A DNA stretch of 64,000 nucleotides from Sporichthya polymorpha DSM 43042 (GCF_000384115.1 NZ_KB913029.1:4439057-4503056); one strand, 5' to 3'. Numbered from the stretch's first letter, positions 33,722-45,008 are shown. The notes: generated by a model not told the origin, from the letters alone. Translations and numbers: made by a program.

Positions 33722-34720
33722 TCAGGTGGTCGCCTTGCCGTAGGCGCCGAGGATGTCGATGACGAACACGAGCGTGTCCGTTCCCTGAATCCCGCCCTCC
33801 GGGTTGCCGGCCTTGCCGTAGCCGAACTTCGGCGGGACGACGAGCAGGATCCGGGAGCCGACCCGCTCCCCCACGAGGGACTTGACCCAGCCCTCGATCA
33901 CGCCGGACTCCCCGGTCTGCGGGTCGGACTTCGCGATCCGCGCCGCGAACGGGTGCCGCCCCTTGTCCCAGGACGAGTCGAAGACCTTCCCGTCGCGCCA
34001 GAGGACGCCGACGTACTGGGCGAGGACCGACTCGCCCTCCTCGATCCTCGCGCCGGAGCCCTGCCGCAGGAGCCGTTCGACCAGGTCGGTCGGGGCCGCG
34101 CGCGGCGGCACGGTGATCTTCGGGTTCTTGTCGCCCGTCACGGTGGGCAGCGCGGGGTCGGGGGCGAGCGGAACCGGCTTGCCGGCGGCCATCGTCCCCG
34201 GGGCGACCGAGTCGAGCACGTCGAGCACGAACATCAGGGTGTCGTCGGGGAAGATCCCGACCCCGGAGTTGCCCTGCTCGCCGAAGCCGTCCGCGGGCGG
34301 GGCGACGATCAGGACGCGCGAGCCGATCCTGACCCCGGGCAGCACCTTCTCCCAGGCCGGGACGACGCTGTCCACCGGGCGGATCAGGGCCTGGCCGGTG
34401 CTGAACGAGTTCACGAACGCCGGCAGGTCCACGCCGTCGGGGTCCCAGACCTGGCCCTTGACCCGGACGACGACGACGTCGTCCGCGCCGACCGCGCGGC
34501 CCTTGCCCTCGAACAGGACCTTGCTCTGCGTCGTGTCCGGCGGCGCCGTGCTGGAGACGATCTTCGGCTCCGCCCCCGGCTTGGTCTCGGACACCGTCGG
34601 GAACGCGAACGGCGCCACCGATCGGGAGGCGTTCGGGTCGCCGCCGTCGTCGTCCCCGCCGCCGCAGGCGGCGGGGAGCAGCAGAACAGCGGCGAGCAGC
34701 AGGGTGGGAGCTCGGCGCAC
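33722..34720 (-). CDS. two-domain FKBP-type peptidyl-prolyl isomerase lipoprotein, copy 1
   Basis: The 332-residue protein has a lipoprotein signal ending LLLPAAC (Cys 19), a Gly/Asp-rich linker and two FKBP domains. The second has KVFDSSWDKGRHPF, VIEGWVKSLVGERVGSRILL and VPPKFGYGKAGNP. It is a tandem paralogue of the next gene, clearly alike along the whole length, so the pair arose by duplication. It lies directly after pafA on the same strand with a 62-bp gap. FKBP genes near pafA are common in actinobacteria. Confidence 0.88.
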   Translation of the reverse strand: MRRAPTLLLAAVLLLPAACGGGDDDGGDPNASRSVAPFAFPTVSETKPGAEPKIVSSTAPPDTTQSKVLFEGKGRAVGADDVVVVRVKGQVWDPDGVDLPAFVNSFSTGQALIRPVDSVVPAWEKVLPGVRIGSRVLIVAPPADGFGEQGNSGVGIFPDDTLMFVLDVLDSVAPGTMAAGKPVPLAPDPALPTVTGDKNPKITVPPRAAPTDLVERLLRQGSGARIEEGESVLAQYVGVLWRDGKVFDSSWDKGRHPFAARIAKSDPQTGESGVIEGWVKSLVGERVGSRILLVVPPKFGYGKAGNPEGGIQGTDTLVFVIDILGAYGKATT

Positions 34721-34782
34721 GCCCGCAGCCTAGTGATCGAGGCTGGGAGATTCCCCGGCTGACGGGCGGTTCGTACTGGGAG

Positions 34783-36144
34783 TCACATCGAGGCGATGAG
34801 CTTTTCCACCCGCTCGTCGGTGTGGCGGAACGGGTCCTTGCACAGCACGGTGCGCTGCGCCTGGTCGTTCAGCTTCAGGTGCACCCAGTCGACGGTGAAG
34901 TCGCGCCGGCGTTCCTGCGCCTTGCGGATGAACTCGCCACGCAGCCGCGCCCGGGTGGTCTGCGGCGGGACCGACTTCGCCTCGAAGATCGCCAGGTCGC
35001 GCGCGACGCGCTCGACGCTGCCCTTCTTCTCCAGCAGGTAGTACAGACCGCGGTGCCGGTTGATGTCGTGGTACGCCAGGTCCAGCTGGGCCACGCGAGG
35101 CGCGGACAGCGGCAGGTTGTTCTTGTTCCGGTAGGCCTCGATCAGCTTGTACTTGGTCACCCAGTCGATCTCGCGCTCGACGGCCGACAGGTCACCGGAG
35201 CCGACGGCGGACAGCGTCCGCTCCCACAGGTCGAGAACGCGCTTCACGACGCCGTCGTCCAGGGCGCGGCGGGCGGCGAAGTCCCGCGCCTTCGACAGGT
35301 ACTCCTCCTGGATCTCCAGGGCGGAGGCCTCGCGGCCGTTGGCCAGGCGCACCTTGCGGCGGCCCGTCATGTCGTGGCTGATCTCGCGGATCGCCCGGAT
35401 CGGGTTTTCCAGCGTCAGGTCCCGCATGACGACGCCGGCCTCGATCATCCGCAGCACCAGGTCGGTGGAGCCGACCTTGAGCAGCGTCGTCGTCTCGCTC
35501 ATGTTCGAGTCGCCGACGATGACATGCAGGCGGCGGTACCGCTCGGCGTCCGCGTGCGGCTCGTCGCGGGTGTTGATGATCGGGCGTGAGCGCGTGGTGG
35601 CGCTGCTGACGCCCTCCCAGATGTGCTCGGCCCGCTGGCTGACGCAGTACACGGCGCCGCGCGGGGTCTGGAGGACCTTGCCCGCGCCGCAGATCAGCTG
35701 CCGGCTCACGAGGAACGGGATCAGGACGTCCGCGAGCCGGGAGAACTCCCCGTGGCGCGCGACGAGGTAGTTCTCGTGGCAGCCGTAGGAGTTCCCGGCG
35801 GAGTCGGTGTTGTTCTTGAACAGGTAGACGTCGCCCGCGATCCCCTCCTCGCGCAGACGCCGCTCGGCGTCGACGAGCAGGCCTTCGAGGATTCGCTCCC
35901 CCGCCTTGTCGTGCGTGACCAGGTCGACGACCGAGTCGCACTCCGGGGTCGCGTACTCCGGGTGGCTCCCGACGTCCAGGTACAGCCGGGCCCCGTTGCG
36001 GAGGAACACGTTCGAGCTGCGGCCCCACGAGACGACCCGGCGGAAGAGGTACCGCGCGACCTCGTCCGGGGAGAGACGTCGCTGCCCCCGGAAGGTGCAC
36101 GTGACGCCGTACTCGTTCTCGAGACCGAAGATGCGCCGATCCAT
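34783..36144 (-). CDS. pafA: Pup–protein ligase PafA
   Basis: The 453-residue ligase joins the C-terminal Glu of Pup to target lysines with ATP. The start [16 protein letters not shown] carries the ATP/Mg-binding Glu region of the family. Further blocks are [39 protein letters not shown] and [19 protein letters not shown], all conserved in PafA and Dop. It lacks the Dop-specific insertion near the active site, and its length is that of PafA. It follows prcA by 66 bp. Confidence 0.97.
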   Translation of the reverse strand: MDRRIFGLENEYGVTCTFRGQRRLSPDEVARYLFRRVVSWGRSSNVFLRNGARLYLDVGSHPEYATPECDSVVDLVTHDKAGERILEGLLVDAERRLREEGIAGDVYLFKNNTDSAGNSYGCHENYLVARHGEFSRLADVLIPFLVSRQLICGAGKVLQTPRGAVYCVSQRAEHIWEGVSSATTRSRPIINTRDEPHADAERYRRLHVIVGDSNMSETTTLLKVGSTDLVLRMIEAGVVMRDLTLENPIRAIREISHDMTGRRKVRLANGREASALEIQEEYLSKARDFAARRALDDGVVKRVLDLWERTLSAVGSGDLSAVEREIDWVTKYKLIEAYRNKNNLPLSAPRVAQLDLAYHDINRHRGLYYLLEKKGSVERVARDLAIFEAKSVPPQTTRARLRGEFIRKAQERRRDFTVDWVHLKLNDQAQRTVLCKDPFRHTDERVEKLIASM

Positions 36145-36210
36145 GACCTGAGAGTACGGGGCCGCGCGATCTTTGACCGGGCAGACTCACTCAGGCGTCG
36201 GAAACGTCCG

Positions 36211-37080
36211 TCAGAGCGCCGGACCGCCGTCGCCGTCCCCGGTGGACGTTTCGCCCGGCTTGGGCGGTTGCGGCCCGGTCGCGGGCCGCTCGCCGCCGTC
36301 GCCCGCCGCCGGAGCCCCGCCCCCGGCCGGACCCGTCGGAGCAGCCGCCGGAGCAGCCGCCGGAGCCGCCGCCGCGGCGTCGGTCCCGAGGACCGACTCC
36401 AGGCGCGCGCGGGTCAGGCGCTTGAACTTGCGCGTCGGACGGCCGCGGTCGAGCACGGCGACCTCGAGCTGGTTCGCCTCGATCCGGCGCGGGCCGTCGG
36501 AGCCGGGGTTGCCCTCGCCCAGGGCGCGGACCGCGAGCGCAATGGCGTCGTCGACGCCCAGCCCCTCGGCGTAGTTCTGCTCCAGGTAGGCCGCGATCGG
36601 CTCGGTCTGCCCACCCATGACCATCCAGCCGTGCTCGTCGGCGACGGAGCCGTCGTAGGTCAGCCGGTAGATCTGGTCGTCCGCGGCGCTGTCGCCGACC
36701 TCGGCCACCACGAGTTCGACCTCGAACGGCTTCTCGCCGGCCGAGGAGAAGATCGTGCCGAGCGTCTGCGCGTAGGCGTTCGCCAGGCCGCGGGCGGTCA
36801 CGTCGCGGCGGTCGTAGGAGTACCCGCGCAGGTCCGCGATGCGGACACCCATGATCCGCAGGTTCTCGAACTCGTTGTACCGGCCGACCGCGGCGAACGC
36901 GATCTGGTCGTAGATCTCGCTGATCTTGTGCAGCGCCGGCGACCAGTTCTCGGCGACGAGCAGGATGCCGGCGTCGTACTGCAGGACCACGGCGGACCGC
37001 CCGCGGGCGATGCCCTTGCGGGCATAGTCCGCCTTGTCCTTCATGATCTGTTCGGGCGAGATGTAGAACGGCGTGGTCAC
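36211..37080 (-). CDS. prcA: 20S proteasome alpha subunit PrcA
   Basis: The 289-residue protein begins [28 protein letters not shown], the gating N-terminus of actinobacterial alpha subunits, and lacks a catalytic Thr as expected. NENLR-type and [17 protein letters not shown] regions are conserved. The C-terminal 60 residues are an Ala/Pro/Gly-rich tail beyond the fold. Alpha rings cap the beta rings and dock the ARC ATPase. It follows prcB by 72 bp and precedes pafA. Confidence 0.96.
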   Translation of the reverse strand: MTTPFYISPEQIMKDKADYARKGIARGRSAVVLQYDAGILLVAENWSPALHKISEIYDQIAFAAVGRYNEFENLRIMGVRIADLRGYSYDRRDVTARGLANAYAQTLGTIFSSAGEKPFEVELVVAEVGDSAADDQIYRLTYDGSVADEHGWMVMGGQTEPIAAYLEQNYAEGLGVDDAIALAVRALGEGNPGSDGPRRIEANQLEVAVLDRGRPTRKFKRLTRARLESVLGTDAAAAAPAAAPAAAPTGPAGGGAPAAGDGGERPATGPQPPKPGETSTGDGDGGPAL

Positions 37081-37152
37081 CGCGGCAGGTCCTCTCGAAG
37101 TCGTGCGGGGGAAGGCCGGACAGGCAAGCTCCGGACTGGCGAGCGCGCGGAA

Positions 37153-38004
37153 CTACGGGCCGGTGGGCGGGCTGGCGTTCGGCCCGTCCGGGTCGATCAG
37201 CCGCCCCTCGACCACGGCCCGGACGATCGGGCCCATCTCGTCGTCGGGCAGGCGCCGGGCGCCGTCCTCGGTGATCACGTACACGACCGGCCAGATCGAC
37301 CGGGTCAGGTCGGGGCCGCCGGTCGCCGAGTCGTCGTCGGCGGCGTCGTAGAGGGCCTGCACGAGGACGGTGACGACCTGGTCGGGGGTCATGCCCGCAC
37401 GGTGCAGCTTCTTCAACGCACCGCGGGCGAACAACGACCCCGAGCCGACCGAGTGGTAGTTGGTCTCCTCGTACCGGCCGCCGGTGACGTCGTAGCTGAA
37501 GATCCGACCCTCGCCGACCTCGTGGTCGTAGCCGCAGAACATCGGGACGACCGCGAGGCCCTGCATCGCCAGACCCAGGTTCTGCCGGATCATCTGCGAG
37601 AGCCGGTTCGCCTTGCCGTCGAGGCTGAGGGTCGTGCCCTCGATCTTCTCGTAGTGCTCGAGCTCGACCTGGAACAGCCGCGTCATCTCGAGCCCGATGC
37701 CGGCGGTGCCGGCGATGCTCACGCAGCTGTACTCGTCGGCCGGGAAGACCTTCTCGATGTCGCGCTGGGCGATGATGTTGCCCATCGTCGCGCGCCGGTC
37801 ACCGGCCATGACGACGCCGCCGGGGAACGTCGCCGCGACGATCGTCGTGCCGTGCGGGGCGTCGACCGTGGCACCGGCCGGGATCGCCCGGCGGTGCGGG
37901 AGCAGGTCCGGCGCGTACCCGGCGAGGAAGTCGGTGAACGAGGAGCTGCCGACGGCGCGGAACGCGGCGGGCAGGGGGCTGTTGCCGTTCGGGATCGAAG
38001 TCAC
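37153..38004 (-). CDS. prcB: 20S proteasome beta subunit PrcB
   Basis: The 283-residue precursor has a 52-residue propeptide ending in HG and the catalytic Thr 53 ([13 protein letters not shown]). Removal of the propeptide exposes that Thr. The later [24 protein letters not shown] and catalytic-site residues are intact. It forms the inner rings of the proteasome that degrade pupylated proteins. It lies 99 bp after pup and 72 bp before prcA. Confidence 0.97.
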   Translation of the reverse strand: MTSIPNGNSPLPAAFRAVGSSSFTDFLAGYAPDLLPHRRAIPAGATVDAPHGTTIVAATFPGGVVMAGDRRATMGNIIAQRDIEKVFPADEYSCVSIAGTAGIGLEMTRLFQVELEHYEKIEGTTLSLDGKANRLSQMIRQNLGLAMQGLAVVPMFCGYDHEVGEGRIFSYDVTGGRYEETNYHSVGSGSLFARGALKKLHRAGMTPDQVVTVLVQALYDAADDDSATGGPDLTRSIWPVVYVITEDGARRLPDDEMGPIVRAVVEGRLIDPDGPNASPPTGP

Positions 38005-38103
38005 GTCCCCAAACCTATCCAGCGGTGCGCGCTTAAACGGCGACGCACCGTCCGCGTCGAGCGAACGGTGCGTCGGAATACGTCGGACGGAGTCCGATGG
38101 GTC

Positions 38104-38316
38104 CTACTGGCCGCCCTTTTGCACGAAGGACCGAACGAATTCCTCGGCGTTCTCCTCGAGGACCTCGTCGATCTCGTCGAGCATCGACTCCACGTCGTCG
38201 GTGAGCTTCTCGTGGCGCTCCTGCAGGTCCGAGGTCTCGGTGGTCTCGGTGACCTCTTCGGTCTGCTCGGACTTGCGGGCCTGCGCCTGCCCGCCGCCGG
38301 TGTCCTTGGTCGCCAT
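38104..38316 (-). CDS. pup: prokaryotic ubiquitin-like protein Pup
   Basis: The 70-residue acidic, largely disordered protein ends in KGGQ. The terminal Gln must be deamidated to Glu by Dop before PafA can use it. The middle part LTDDVESMLDEIDEVLEENAEEF is the helix-forming region that binds the ARC coiled coils. Lysines are few (positions 4, 15, 37 and 67). ATG 38316 has GGGAG upstream. It lies between dop and prcB. Confidence 0.97.
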   Translation of the reverse strand: MATKDTGGGQAQARKSEQTEEVTETTETSDLQERHEKLTDDVESMLDEIDEVLEENAEEFVRSFVQKGGQ

Positions 38317-38439
38317 GGCGCTCTCCCTTGCTCACATTCCGGCTCGGGGCCGGTGGTTCCGACGATACGCGAGCACGGGCCGACACAGCGGTCAAACCCG
38401 CCGAGTCTCCGAATTGCTGCAGGTCAGAGCGTTGCCGGG

Positions 38440-39951
38440 TCAGCCGCCGGCGAGGGTCCGAACCAGATCCTCGGCCGTGGGGCAACGGTCGAGCAGGGCG
38501 CCGACGTGGGCCTTGGTGCCCCGCAGCGGCTCCAGGGTCGGGACGCGCTGGAGGGAGTCGCGGCCGGGCAGGTCGAAGATGACCGAGTCCCAGGACGCCG
38601 CGGCGATGGAGTCCGCGTACTGGTCGAGGCAGCGGCCGCGGAAGTAGGCCCGGGTGTCCTCGGGCGGGTTGGTCATCGCCCAGGAGACCTTCGCGTCGGA
38701 GACGATCCGCTCGAAGCGACCCTTCGAGGCGAGCTTGTTGTACAGGCCCTTGTCCGGGCGGACGTCGGAGTACTGCAGGTCGACCAGGTGCAGGCGCGGG
38801 GCGCTCCAGTCGAGACCGTCGCGCTCGCGGTAGCCGTCGAACAGCTCGAGCTTGGCGACCCAGTCCAGTTCGCGCGCGAGGCTGTTCCGGTCGGTCGTGA
38901 GCCGGGTGAGGACGGACTCCCAGCGGTTGAGGACGTCGACGGTCACGTCGTCGGCGTCGGCGCCGTAGCGGTCCTCGACGTACTTGCGGGCCTGCTCGCA
39001 GTACTCCATCTGCAGCTGGACGGCGGTGAGCTTGCGGCCGTTCTGCAGGGTGATCAGGTGGGTGAGCGTCGGGTCGTGCGAGACCTGGTGCAGCGCCTGC
39101 ACCGGGCCGTCGACGGCGAGGTCACCGGTGAGGAAGGAGTCCTCGATCATCGACAGCACGAGCGCGGTGGTGCCGAGCTTGAGGTAGGTCGAGACCTCGG
39201 AGAGGTTCGCGTCGCCGATGATCACGTGCAGCCGCCGGTACTTCTCGGCGTCGGCGTGCGGCTCGTCGCGGGTGTTGATGATCGGGCGCTTGAGCGTGGT
39301 CTCCAGCCCGACCTCGACCTCGAAGAAGTCGGCGCGCTGGGAGATCTGGAAGCCCTGGCCACGGCCGTCCTGCCCGATGCCGACGCGACCGGAGCCGGCG
39401 ACGACCTGGCGGGACACGAAGAACGGCGTCAGGTGCCGGACGATGTCCGCGAACGGCGTCGCCCGCTGCATCAGGTAGTTCTCGTGCGTGCCGTAGGACG
39501 CGCCCTTGTTGTCGGTGTTGTTCTTGTACAGGTTGATCGGCGGCGTTCCCGGCGTCCGGCCGGCCTGCTCCCCCGCGGCGGCCATGATGAGCTCGCCGGC
39601 CTTGTCCCAGGCCACCAGGTCACGCGGGTTCGTGCACTCCGGGCTGGAGTACTCCGGGTGCGCGTGGTCGACGTAGAGCCGGGCGCCGTTGGTCAGGATG
39701 ACGTTGGCGAGGCCGACGTCCTCGTCGGTGAGCTGGGAGGCGTCCGCGAGGTCGCGCGCGAGGTCGAAGCCCCGGGCGTCCCGCAGCGGGTTCTCCTCCT
39801 CGAAGTCCCACCGCGCCCGGCGGGCCCGGGAGGTCACCGCGGCGTAGGCGTTCACCACCTGCGACGAGGTGAGCATCGCGTTCGCGGTCGGGTGCCCAGG
39901 CACCGAGACCCCGTACTCGGTCTCCAGGCCCATGACCCGCCACACGCTCAT
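38440..39951 (-). CDS. dop: Pup deamidase/depupylase Dop
   Basis: The 503-residue enzyme deamidates the Pup C-terminal Gln and removes Pup from targets. It resembles PafA ([68 protein letters not shown]). It carries the extra stretch after residue about 40, with [15 protein letters not shown], that marks Dop. ATG 39951 is the first Met of the family start; the frame runs on upstream to 40404 only by chance. It begins the dop-pup-prcB-prcA-pafA run. Confidence 0.97.
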   Translation of the reverse strand: MSVWRVMGLETEYGVSVPGHPTANAMLTSSQVVNAYAAVTSRARRARWDFEEENPLRDARGFDLARDLADASQLTDEDVGLANVILTNGARLYVDHAHPEYSSPECTNPRDLVAWDKAGELIMAAAGEQAGRTPGTPPINLYKNNTDNKGASYGTHENYLMQRATPFADIVRHLTPFFVSRQVVAGSGRVGIGQDGRGQGFQISQRADFFEVEVGLETTLKRPIINTRDEPHADAEKYRRLHVIIGDANLSEVSTYLKLGTTALVLSMIEDSFLTGDLAVDGPVQALHQVSHDPTLTHLITLQNGRKLTAVQLQMEYCEQARKYVEDRYGADADDVTVDVLNRWESVLTRLTTDRNSLARELDWVAKLELFDGYRERDGLDWSAPRLHLVDLQYSDVRPDKGLYNKLASKGRFERIVSDAKVSWAMTNPPEDTRAYFRGRCLDQYADSIAAASWDSVIFDLPGRDSLQRVPTLEPLRGTKAHVGALLDRCPTAEDLVRTLAGG

Positions 39952-40081
39952 GGCGCCAGCGTAGATGCCGCGAACGTTCGGTGGGCGCGGAGGCACGCGA
40001 TCGAGTTCTCCACAGCTCCGGTTGTCCACCGGAATCCGCTCGCCGGAAGCGGGCCGCCGCGGAATCGACGAGCCTGCCGCC

Positions 40082-40706
40082 GTGCAGGTGGAGGACGCGT
40101 TGCGCCGGTGCGGTCTCGCCGCCCGGTGGTCGCAGTTGCGGGCACTGGGCGTGACCCGCCACGCCCTGCGGATCGCGGTGGAGCAGGGGCAGGTGCTGTC
40201 GCCGTACGACGACCGTGCGCCGGACGGTGCGCGACTGCGCCCGGACGTTCCCGGTCCTGCACGGCGTGGTCCTGCTCGACGAAGTGATCCGGGCCGAGCT
40301 GCTCGGCATGCCGGACCTCCAGGCGATGGCGGACAGCGCCACCGGCCCCGGTAGCACCGCCCTCCGCCGCGCGGTGGGCTACGTCGACGCACTGTCCGGC
40401 TCACGGCTGGAGACGACGATGCGCCTGATGCTCGAGCTGCTCTCCGTCAGCTACGAGACCCAGGTCTGGATCGAGGGCGTCGGTCCGGTGGACTTCCTCG
40501 TCAACGGATGGCTGGTGCTGGAGCCCGACGGCTTCGCCTTCCACTCCAATCGCGAGCACTACCGCCGCGACCGCCGCCGCGGGAACACCCTGGCGGTGTG
40601 CCGCTTCGTGCAGCTCCGCTTCACCTACGAGGACCTGACCTTCCACCGGGCGGCCAGCCTCCGCCAGATCGCGCGGGTCGTCGAGATGGGGCCCCCTCGA
40701 CACTGA
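40082..40706 (+). pseudogene. broken DUF559-domain gene
   Basis: An N-terminal winged-helix-like piece starting at GTG 40082 ([24 protein letters not shown]) is in one frame. The rest is in another: [20 protein letters not shown], then the DUF559 nuclease-like core GVGPVDFLVNGWLVLEPDGF with HSNREHYRRDRRRGNTL and LRFTYEDL. Compared with intact relatives, roughly 80–100 residues between the two parts are lost, with a frame change near 40215. Such proteins are Vsr-like nucleases or AbiE-type antitoxin relatives, frequent as mobile accessory genes. Its stop lies in the left arm of a long inverted repeat. Confidence 0.75.
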
Positions 40707-40782
40707 AGCTGCACTTCGTTACGCCGGAGGCGAATGGGGCGCCTCGAACGCCTCTGCCGTAACGAAGTGCAGCCTGAGTGTC
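40699..40782. repeat. 84-nt inverted-repeat element between DUF559 relic and SRPBCC gene
   Basis: Two 25-nt arms (40699–40723 and 40758–40782) match at 22 positions; the common core is GCTGCACTTCGTTACG. The 34-nt loop contains a smaller inverted pair (GAGGCG and CGCCTC). The left arm covers the stop codon of the DUF559 relic. It can act as a bidirectional terminator, since the two flanking genes converge. No copy of the core was noticed elsewhere in the window. Confidence 0.8.
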
Positions 40783-40792
40783 GATCCGGGGT

Positions 40793-41248
40793 TCACCCTT
40801 CGAGGAGCGCCGCGAGCTTGCCCAGGGAGATCCGCCAGCCGAGTTCGTTCTCGGCGGGGGCGACGCCGGGCGGGAGGTTCTCGTGGACGCCTTCGACCTC
40901 GGTGCCGCCGTCCCGCTCGTGGAGGAGGTAGCGGATCGTCATCGGGCCGGCCATCGCCGGGTCCTCGGTCTCGAACTCGACGACCTGCACGACCGCCTGG
41001 CCCGGGACCAGCTCGGCGAAGTGGCCGGCGAAGGAGTCGGTGGCGCCCGCCGTCTTGCCGAGGATCGCGGGGTTGTCGTGGGTCAGCGAGATCTCGAACT
41101 CCCCGCCCTCGCGGGCGTCGAAGCGGTGGACCTCGCTGGTCATGCCGTCCGGGACCATCCAGTGCTGGACGGCCTCGGGGTCGAGGATCGCGGCGTAGAC
41201 CGCCGCCGGCGGGGCGGCGACGAACCGGGTGACGCGGGTGGTGGTCAT
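40793..41248 (-). CDS. SRPBCC/AHSA1-domain protein
   Basis: The 151-residue protein has the START-like AHSA1 fold: TRFVAAPPAAVYAAILDPEAVQHWM, then FDAREGGEFEISL and the end ELGWRISLGKLAALLEG. The fold forms a hydrophobic pocket; the biological ligand is unknown. Its ATG overlaps the stop of the VOC gene (ATGA 41245–41248). The pair sits between arc and dop, an unusual place, and faces the DUF559 relic. Confidence 0.85.
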   Translation of the reverse strand: MTTTRVTRFVAAPPAAVYAAILDPEAVQHWMVPDGMTSEVHRFDAREGGEFEISLTHDNPAILGKTAGATDSFAGHFAELVPGQAVVQVVEFETEDPAMAGPMTIRYLLHERDGGTEVEGVHENLPPGVAPAENELGWRISLGKLAALLEG

Positions 41249-41712
41249 GCCGCCTCGGGGTGGAAGCGCCGGGCCGGGGTGCCGGGCGGGTGGAAGCCGG
41301 CCGAGTCCCAGTCCGGGTTCTCGACGCACACCTCGCACTCCAGGCCGTCCGGCCCGATGAAGAAGCAGGACAGCACGGGCCCGAAGTCGGTGACGAACCC
41401 GTCGGTCGCGCCCCGGGCGATCAGGCGCTCGCGGACCGTCGTGAAGTTCTCCAGCGACGGCGCCCGCAGCCCGAAGTGGTCGAGCCGGCCCCGGCCGCCC
41501 ATCGGCGTCTGCCGCGCGGCCTCGTCGTTGCCGTCGATCTGGAACACGTTGAACTCCGCGTCGGGCCCGACCTTCAGCAGCGTCAGGCGCATGCCCGGGG
41601 GCATCTCGGGGCGGCCCAGCACCCGGGCCTCGAAGACGTCCTCGAAGAACTCCACGAACGCGTCCGTGTCCGCGGTCAGCACCGCGACGTGGTCGAACCC
41701 GCTGGTCAGCAT
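41245..41712 (-). CDS. VOC family (glyoxalase/bleomycin-resistance-like) protein
   Basis: The 155-residue protein has the two beta-alpha-beta-beta-beta units of the VOC fold: GFDHVAVLTADTDAFVEFFEDVF with a His ligand, and the second half LDHFGLRAPSLENF and LSCFFIGPDGLECEV with further candidate ligands. Members are metal-dependent isomerases or dioxygenases, or binding proteins. ATG 41712 is preferred because it begins directly before the first strand. It lies just beyond the arc terminator and shares a unit with the SRPBCC gene. Confidence 0.85.
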   Translation of the reverse strand: MLTSGFDHVAVLTADTDAFVEFFEDVFEARVLGRPEMPPGMRLTLLKVGPDAEFNVFQIDGNDEAARQTPMGGRGRLDHFGLRAPSLENFTTVRERLIARGATDGFVTDFGPVLSCFFIGPDGLECEVCVENPDWDSAGFHPPGTPARRFHPEAA

Positions 41713-41733
41713 GGGGTGAGCCAACCAAAGCGA

Positions 41734-41764
41734 AGCGCCCCCGTCCACTCGGGACGGGGGCGCT
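41734..41764 (-). terminator. hairpin terminator after arc
   Basis: A perfect 13-bp stem, AGCGCCCCCGTCC (41734–41746) with its complement at 41752–41764, has a 5-nt loop. It starts 20 bp beyond the arc stop codon. It separates arc from the VOC gene. Confidence 0.75.
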
Positions 41765-41784
41765 GCGGACGTGCGGCTGGGGCT

Positions 41785-43533
41785 CTAGAGGTACTGCCCG
41801 GTGTTCGCGACGGTGTCGATCGCGCGGCCGGCCTCGGCACCCTGCTTGCCCGAGATGAGCGTACGGATGTAGACGATCCGCTCGCCCTTCTTGCCCGAGA
41901 TACGAGCCCAGTCGTCCGGGTTCGTGGTGTTGGGCAGGTCCTCGTTCTCCTTGAACTCGTCGACGCACGCGGCCATCAGGTGGCTGATGCGGATGCCCCG
42001 CTGGCCGTGGTCCAGCCAGTCCTTGATGGCCATCTTCTTCGCGCGGTTGACGATGTTCTCGATCATGGCGCCGGAGTTGAAGTCCTTGAAGTACAGGACT
42101 TCCTTGTCACCGTTGGCGTACGTGACCTCGAGGAAGCGGTTCTCCTCGTTGTCGGCGTACATGCGCTCGACGGTCCGCTGGATCATCGAGGTGACGGTCG
42201 CCGCGCGGTTGCCACCGTGCTCGGCGAGGTCCTCCTCGTGCAGCGGCAGTTCCTCGACGATGTACTTGCCGAAGATGTCCTTGGCGGCCTCGGCGTCAGG
42301 GCGCTCGATCTTGATCTTCACGTCGAGCCGGCCCGGGCGCAGGATCGCGGGGTCGATCATGTCCTCACGGTTCGAGGCACCGATGACGACCACGTTCTCC
42401 AGGCCCTCGACACCGTCGATCTCCGAGAGCAGCTGCGGCACGATCGTGTTCTCGACGTCCGAGGAGACGCCGGAGCCACGGGTGCGGAACAGCGAGTCCA
42501 TCTCGTCGAAGAACACGATGACCGGCGTGCCCTCGGACGCCTTCTCCCGCGCCCGCTGGAACACGAGGCGGATGTGGCGCTCGGTCTCACCGACGTACTT
42601 GTTGAGCAGCTCCGGGCCCTTGATGTTGAGGAAGAAGGACTTCCCCTCCGGGCGGCCGGTGTGCTCGGCGACCTTCTTGGCGAGGCTGTTCGCGACCGCC
42701 TTGGCGATCAGCGTCTTGCCGCATCCGGGCGGGCCGTAGAGCAGCACACCCTTCGGCGGCCGGAGCTTGTGCTCGATGAACAGGTCGCGGTGCAGGTACG
42801 GCAGCTCGACCGCGTCACGGATCTGCTCGATCTGGCCGGCGAGGCCACCGATCGAGGTGTAGTCGATGTCCGGCACCTCTTCGAGGACGAGCTCCTCGAC
42901 CTCGGCCTTCGGAACCCGCTCGTAGACGAACCCGGAGCGCGACTCGAGCAGCAGCGAGTCGCCGACACGGATCGGCTCGCCCTTGAGCGAGTCGGCGAGG
43001 AAGACCACGCGCTCCTCGTCGGTGTGCCCGATCACGAGGGCGCGCTCGCCGTCCTCCATGATCTCCTTGAGCATCACGACGTCGCCGGTGCGCTCCCACT
43101 CCATGACGCGCACGACGTTCAGCGCCTCGTTGAGCATGACCTCGCGGCCCGGCTGCAGGCTGTCGACGTCGATCTCCGGGCTGATCGCCACGCGGAGCTT
43201 GCGACCGCCGGTGAAGACGTCCACGGTCCCGTCCTCGCCGGCACCCAGGTAGACGCCGTAACCGGACGGCGGTTGGGCGAGCCGGTCGACCTCCTCCTTC
43301 AGCGCGACGATCTGCTCGCGCGCCTCGCGGAGGGTCGCGACCAGGCGCTCGTTCTGCGCACTGGTCCCGGAGAGCTGGGTCTGGAGCTCGACGATCCGGT
43401 CCTCGAGCTGGCGGGAGTGCCGCGGCGCCTCGGTCAGGCGCCGGCGGAGCACCGCCACCTCCTGTTCCAGGAATGCAACCTGGCTGAGCAGGTCGGCGTC
43501 ACCGCGCGCGCTGCGATCGTCCGATTCGGTCAC
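41785..43533 (-). CDS. arc: proteasome-associated AAA ATPase ARC (Mpa)
   Basis: The 582-residue AAA protein unfolds pupylated proteins and feeds them to the PrcAB core. An N-terminal coiled coil (to about residue 85) binds Pup. OB-fold interdomains follow, then Walker A GPPGCGKT (about 267–274) and Walker [10 protein letters not shown] (about 338–346). The C-terminus QYL is the motif that docks to the alpha ring. GTG 43533 is preferred to GTG 43542 because GGGAGG lies 8 nt before the first and directly against the second. It is transcribed toward dop but ends in its own hairpin. Confidence 0.96.
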   Translation of the reverse strand: MTESDDRSARGDADLLSQVAFLEQEVAVLRRRLTEAPRHSRQLEDRIVELQTQLSGTSAQNERLVATLREAREQIVALKEEVDRLAQPPSGYGVYLGAGEDGTVDVFTGGRKLRVAISPEIDVDSLQPGREVMLNEALNVVRVMEWERTGDVVMLKEIMEDGERALVIGHTDEERVVFLADSLKGEPIRVGDSLLLESRSGFVYERVPKAEVEELVLEEVPDIDYTSIGGLAGQIEQIRDAVELPYLHRDLFIEHKLRPPKGVLLYGPPGCGKTLIAKAVANSLAKKVAEHTGRPEGKSFFLNIKGPELLNKYVGETERHIRLVFQRAREKASEGTPVIVFFDEMDSLFRTRGSGVSSDVENTIVPQLLSEIDGVEGLENVVVIGASNREDMIDPAILRPGRLDVKIKIERPDAEAAKDIFGKYIVEELPLHEEDLAEHGGNRAATVTSMIQRTVERMYADNEENRFLEVTYANGDKEVLYFKDFNSGAMIENIVNRAKKMAIKDWLDHGQRGIRISHLMAACVDEFKENEDLPNTTNPDDWARISGKKGERIVYIRTLISGKQGAEAGRAIDTVANTGQYL

Positions 43534-43658
43534 GATCCTCACCTCCCGAGGTGGCTGGAAGTTGACATTACAACCCGTAGTTGCGCCGGGTGCGACGAAG
43601 CGCCGTCACTGACCAAACGTCCAGCCACGGCTCCCCCGTTCGGCCTATCGGCAGGCGG

Positions 43659-44585
<927 letters not shown>

Positions 44586-45008
44586 TCAGCCCGGCAGCAC
44601 CGAGAGCAGGGCCTGGGAGAAGTCGGTCCGCAGCCCCTTCTCCACGTAGGCGGCCGCGCCGGCGGCGAGGACGCGCTCCTCCACCTCGTGCGCCGCGAAG
44701 CCTGAGATCACGACCACCTTGGCGCCCGGCGCGGCGGCGCGGACCTCGCTGATCGTGGTGAACCCGTCCGAGCCGGGCATCGAGAGGTCGAGCACGACGA
44801 GGTCGGGGGTGAGCTCGGCCGCGAGCTTCACCGCGGACTCCGCGTCGCCGGCCTCCCCGACGACGGACAGCGCGCCCCGCGCGTGCAGCTGCTCGCGCAG
44901 CAGCCGACGGACGAGTGCGTTGTCGTCGACGAGCAGCACCCTCGGCACACCCGAACGATCGGTTCCGGAACCGGGAATCTTTACCTCCTGGTCGCCTGGC
45001 CGGTTCAC
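44586..45008 (-). CDS. stand-alone response-regulator receiver protein
   Basis: The 140-residue protein is a single REC domain with no output domain. The acidic pair is Asp 28–29 in LLVDDN, the phosphoacceptor is Asp 74 in VVLDLSMPG, and Ser 102 and Lys 124 complete the switch set. It looks phosphorylatable. GTG 45008 overlaps the M50 protease stop (GTGA 45005–45008). No histidine kinase is seen in the window. Such single-domain regulators often act by protein contacts. Confidence 0.85.
   Translation of the reverse strand: MNRPGDQEVKIPGSGTDRSGVPRVLLVDDNALVRRLLREQLHARGALSVVGEAGDAESAVKLAAELTPDLVVLDLSMPGSDGFTTISEVRAAAPGAKVVVISGFAAHEVEERVLAAGAAAYVEKGLRTDFSQALLSVLPG

Noticed and set aside
40011-40030. 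TTCTCCACA and TTGTCCACC before the DUF559 relic as DnaA boxes
   Set aside because: Only two imperfect matches; such sequences are common before DUF559-type genes and give no further support.
35623-40287. Very long open frame on the plus strand opposite pafA, prcA, prcB, pup and dop
   Set aside because: It is antisense to well-conserved proteasome genes, has no family motif and a composition (Arg, Asp, Val, Leu) typical of high-GC antisense frames.
43543-43658. TTGGTCAGTG upstream of arc as a PafBC (RecA-NDp-type) site
   Set aside because: It differs from TTGTCRGTG by an insertion, and no TAnnnT follows 8 nt later.
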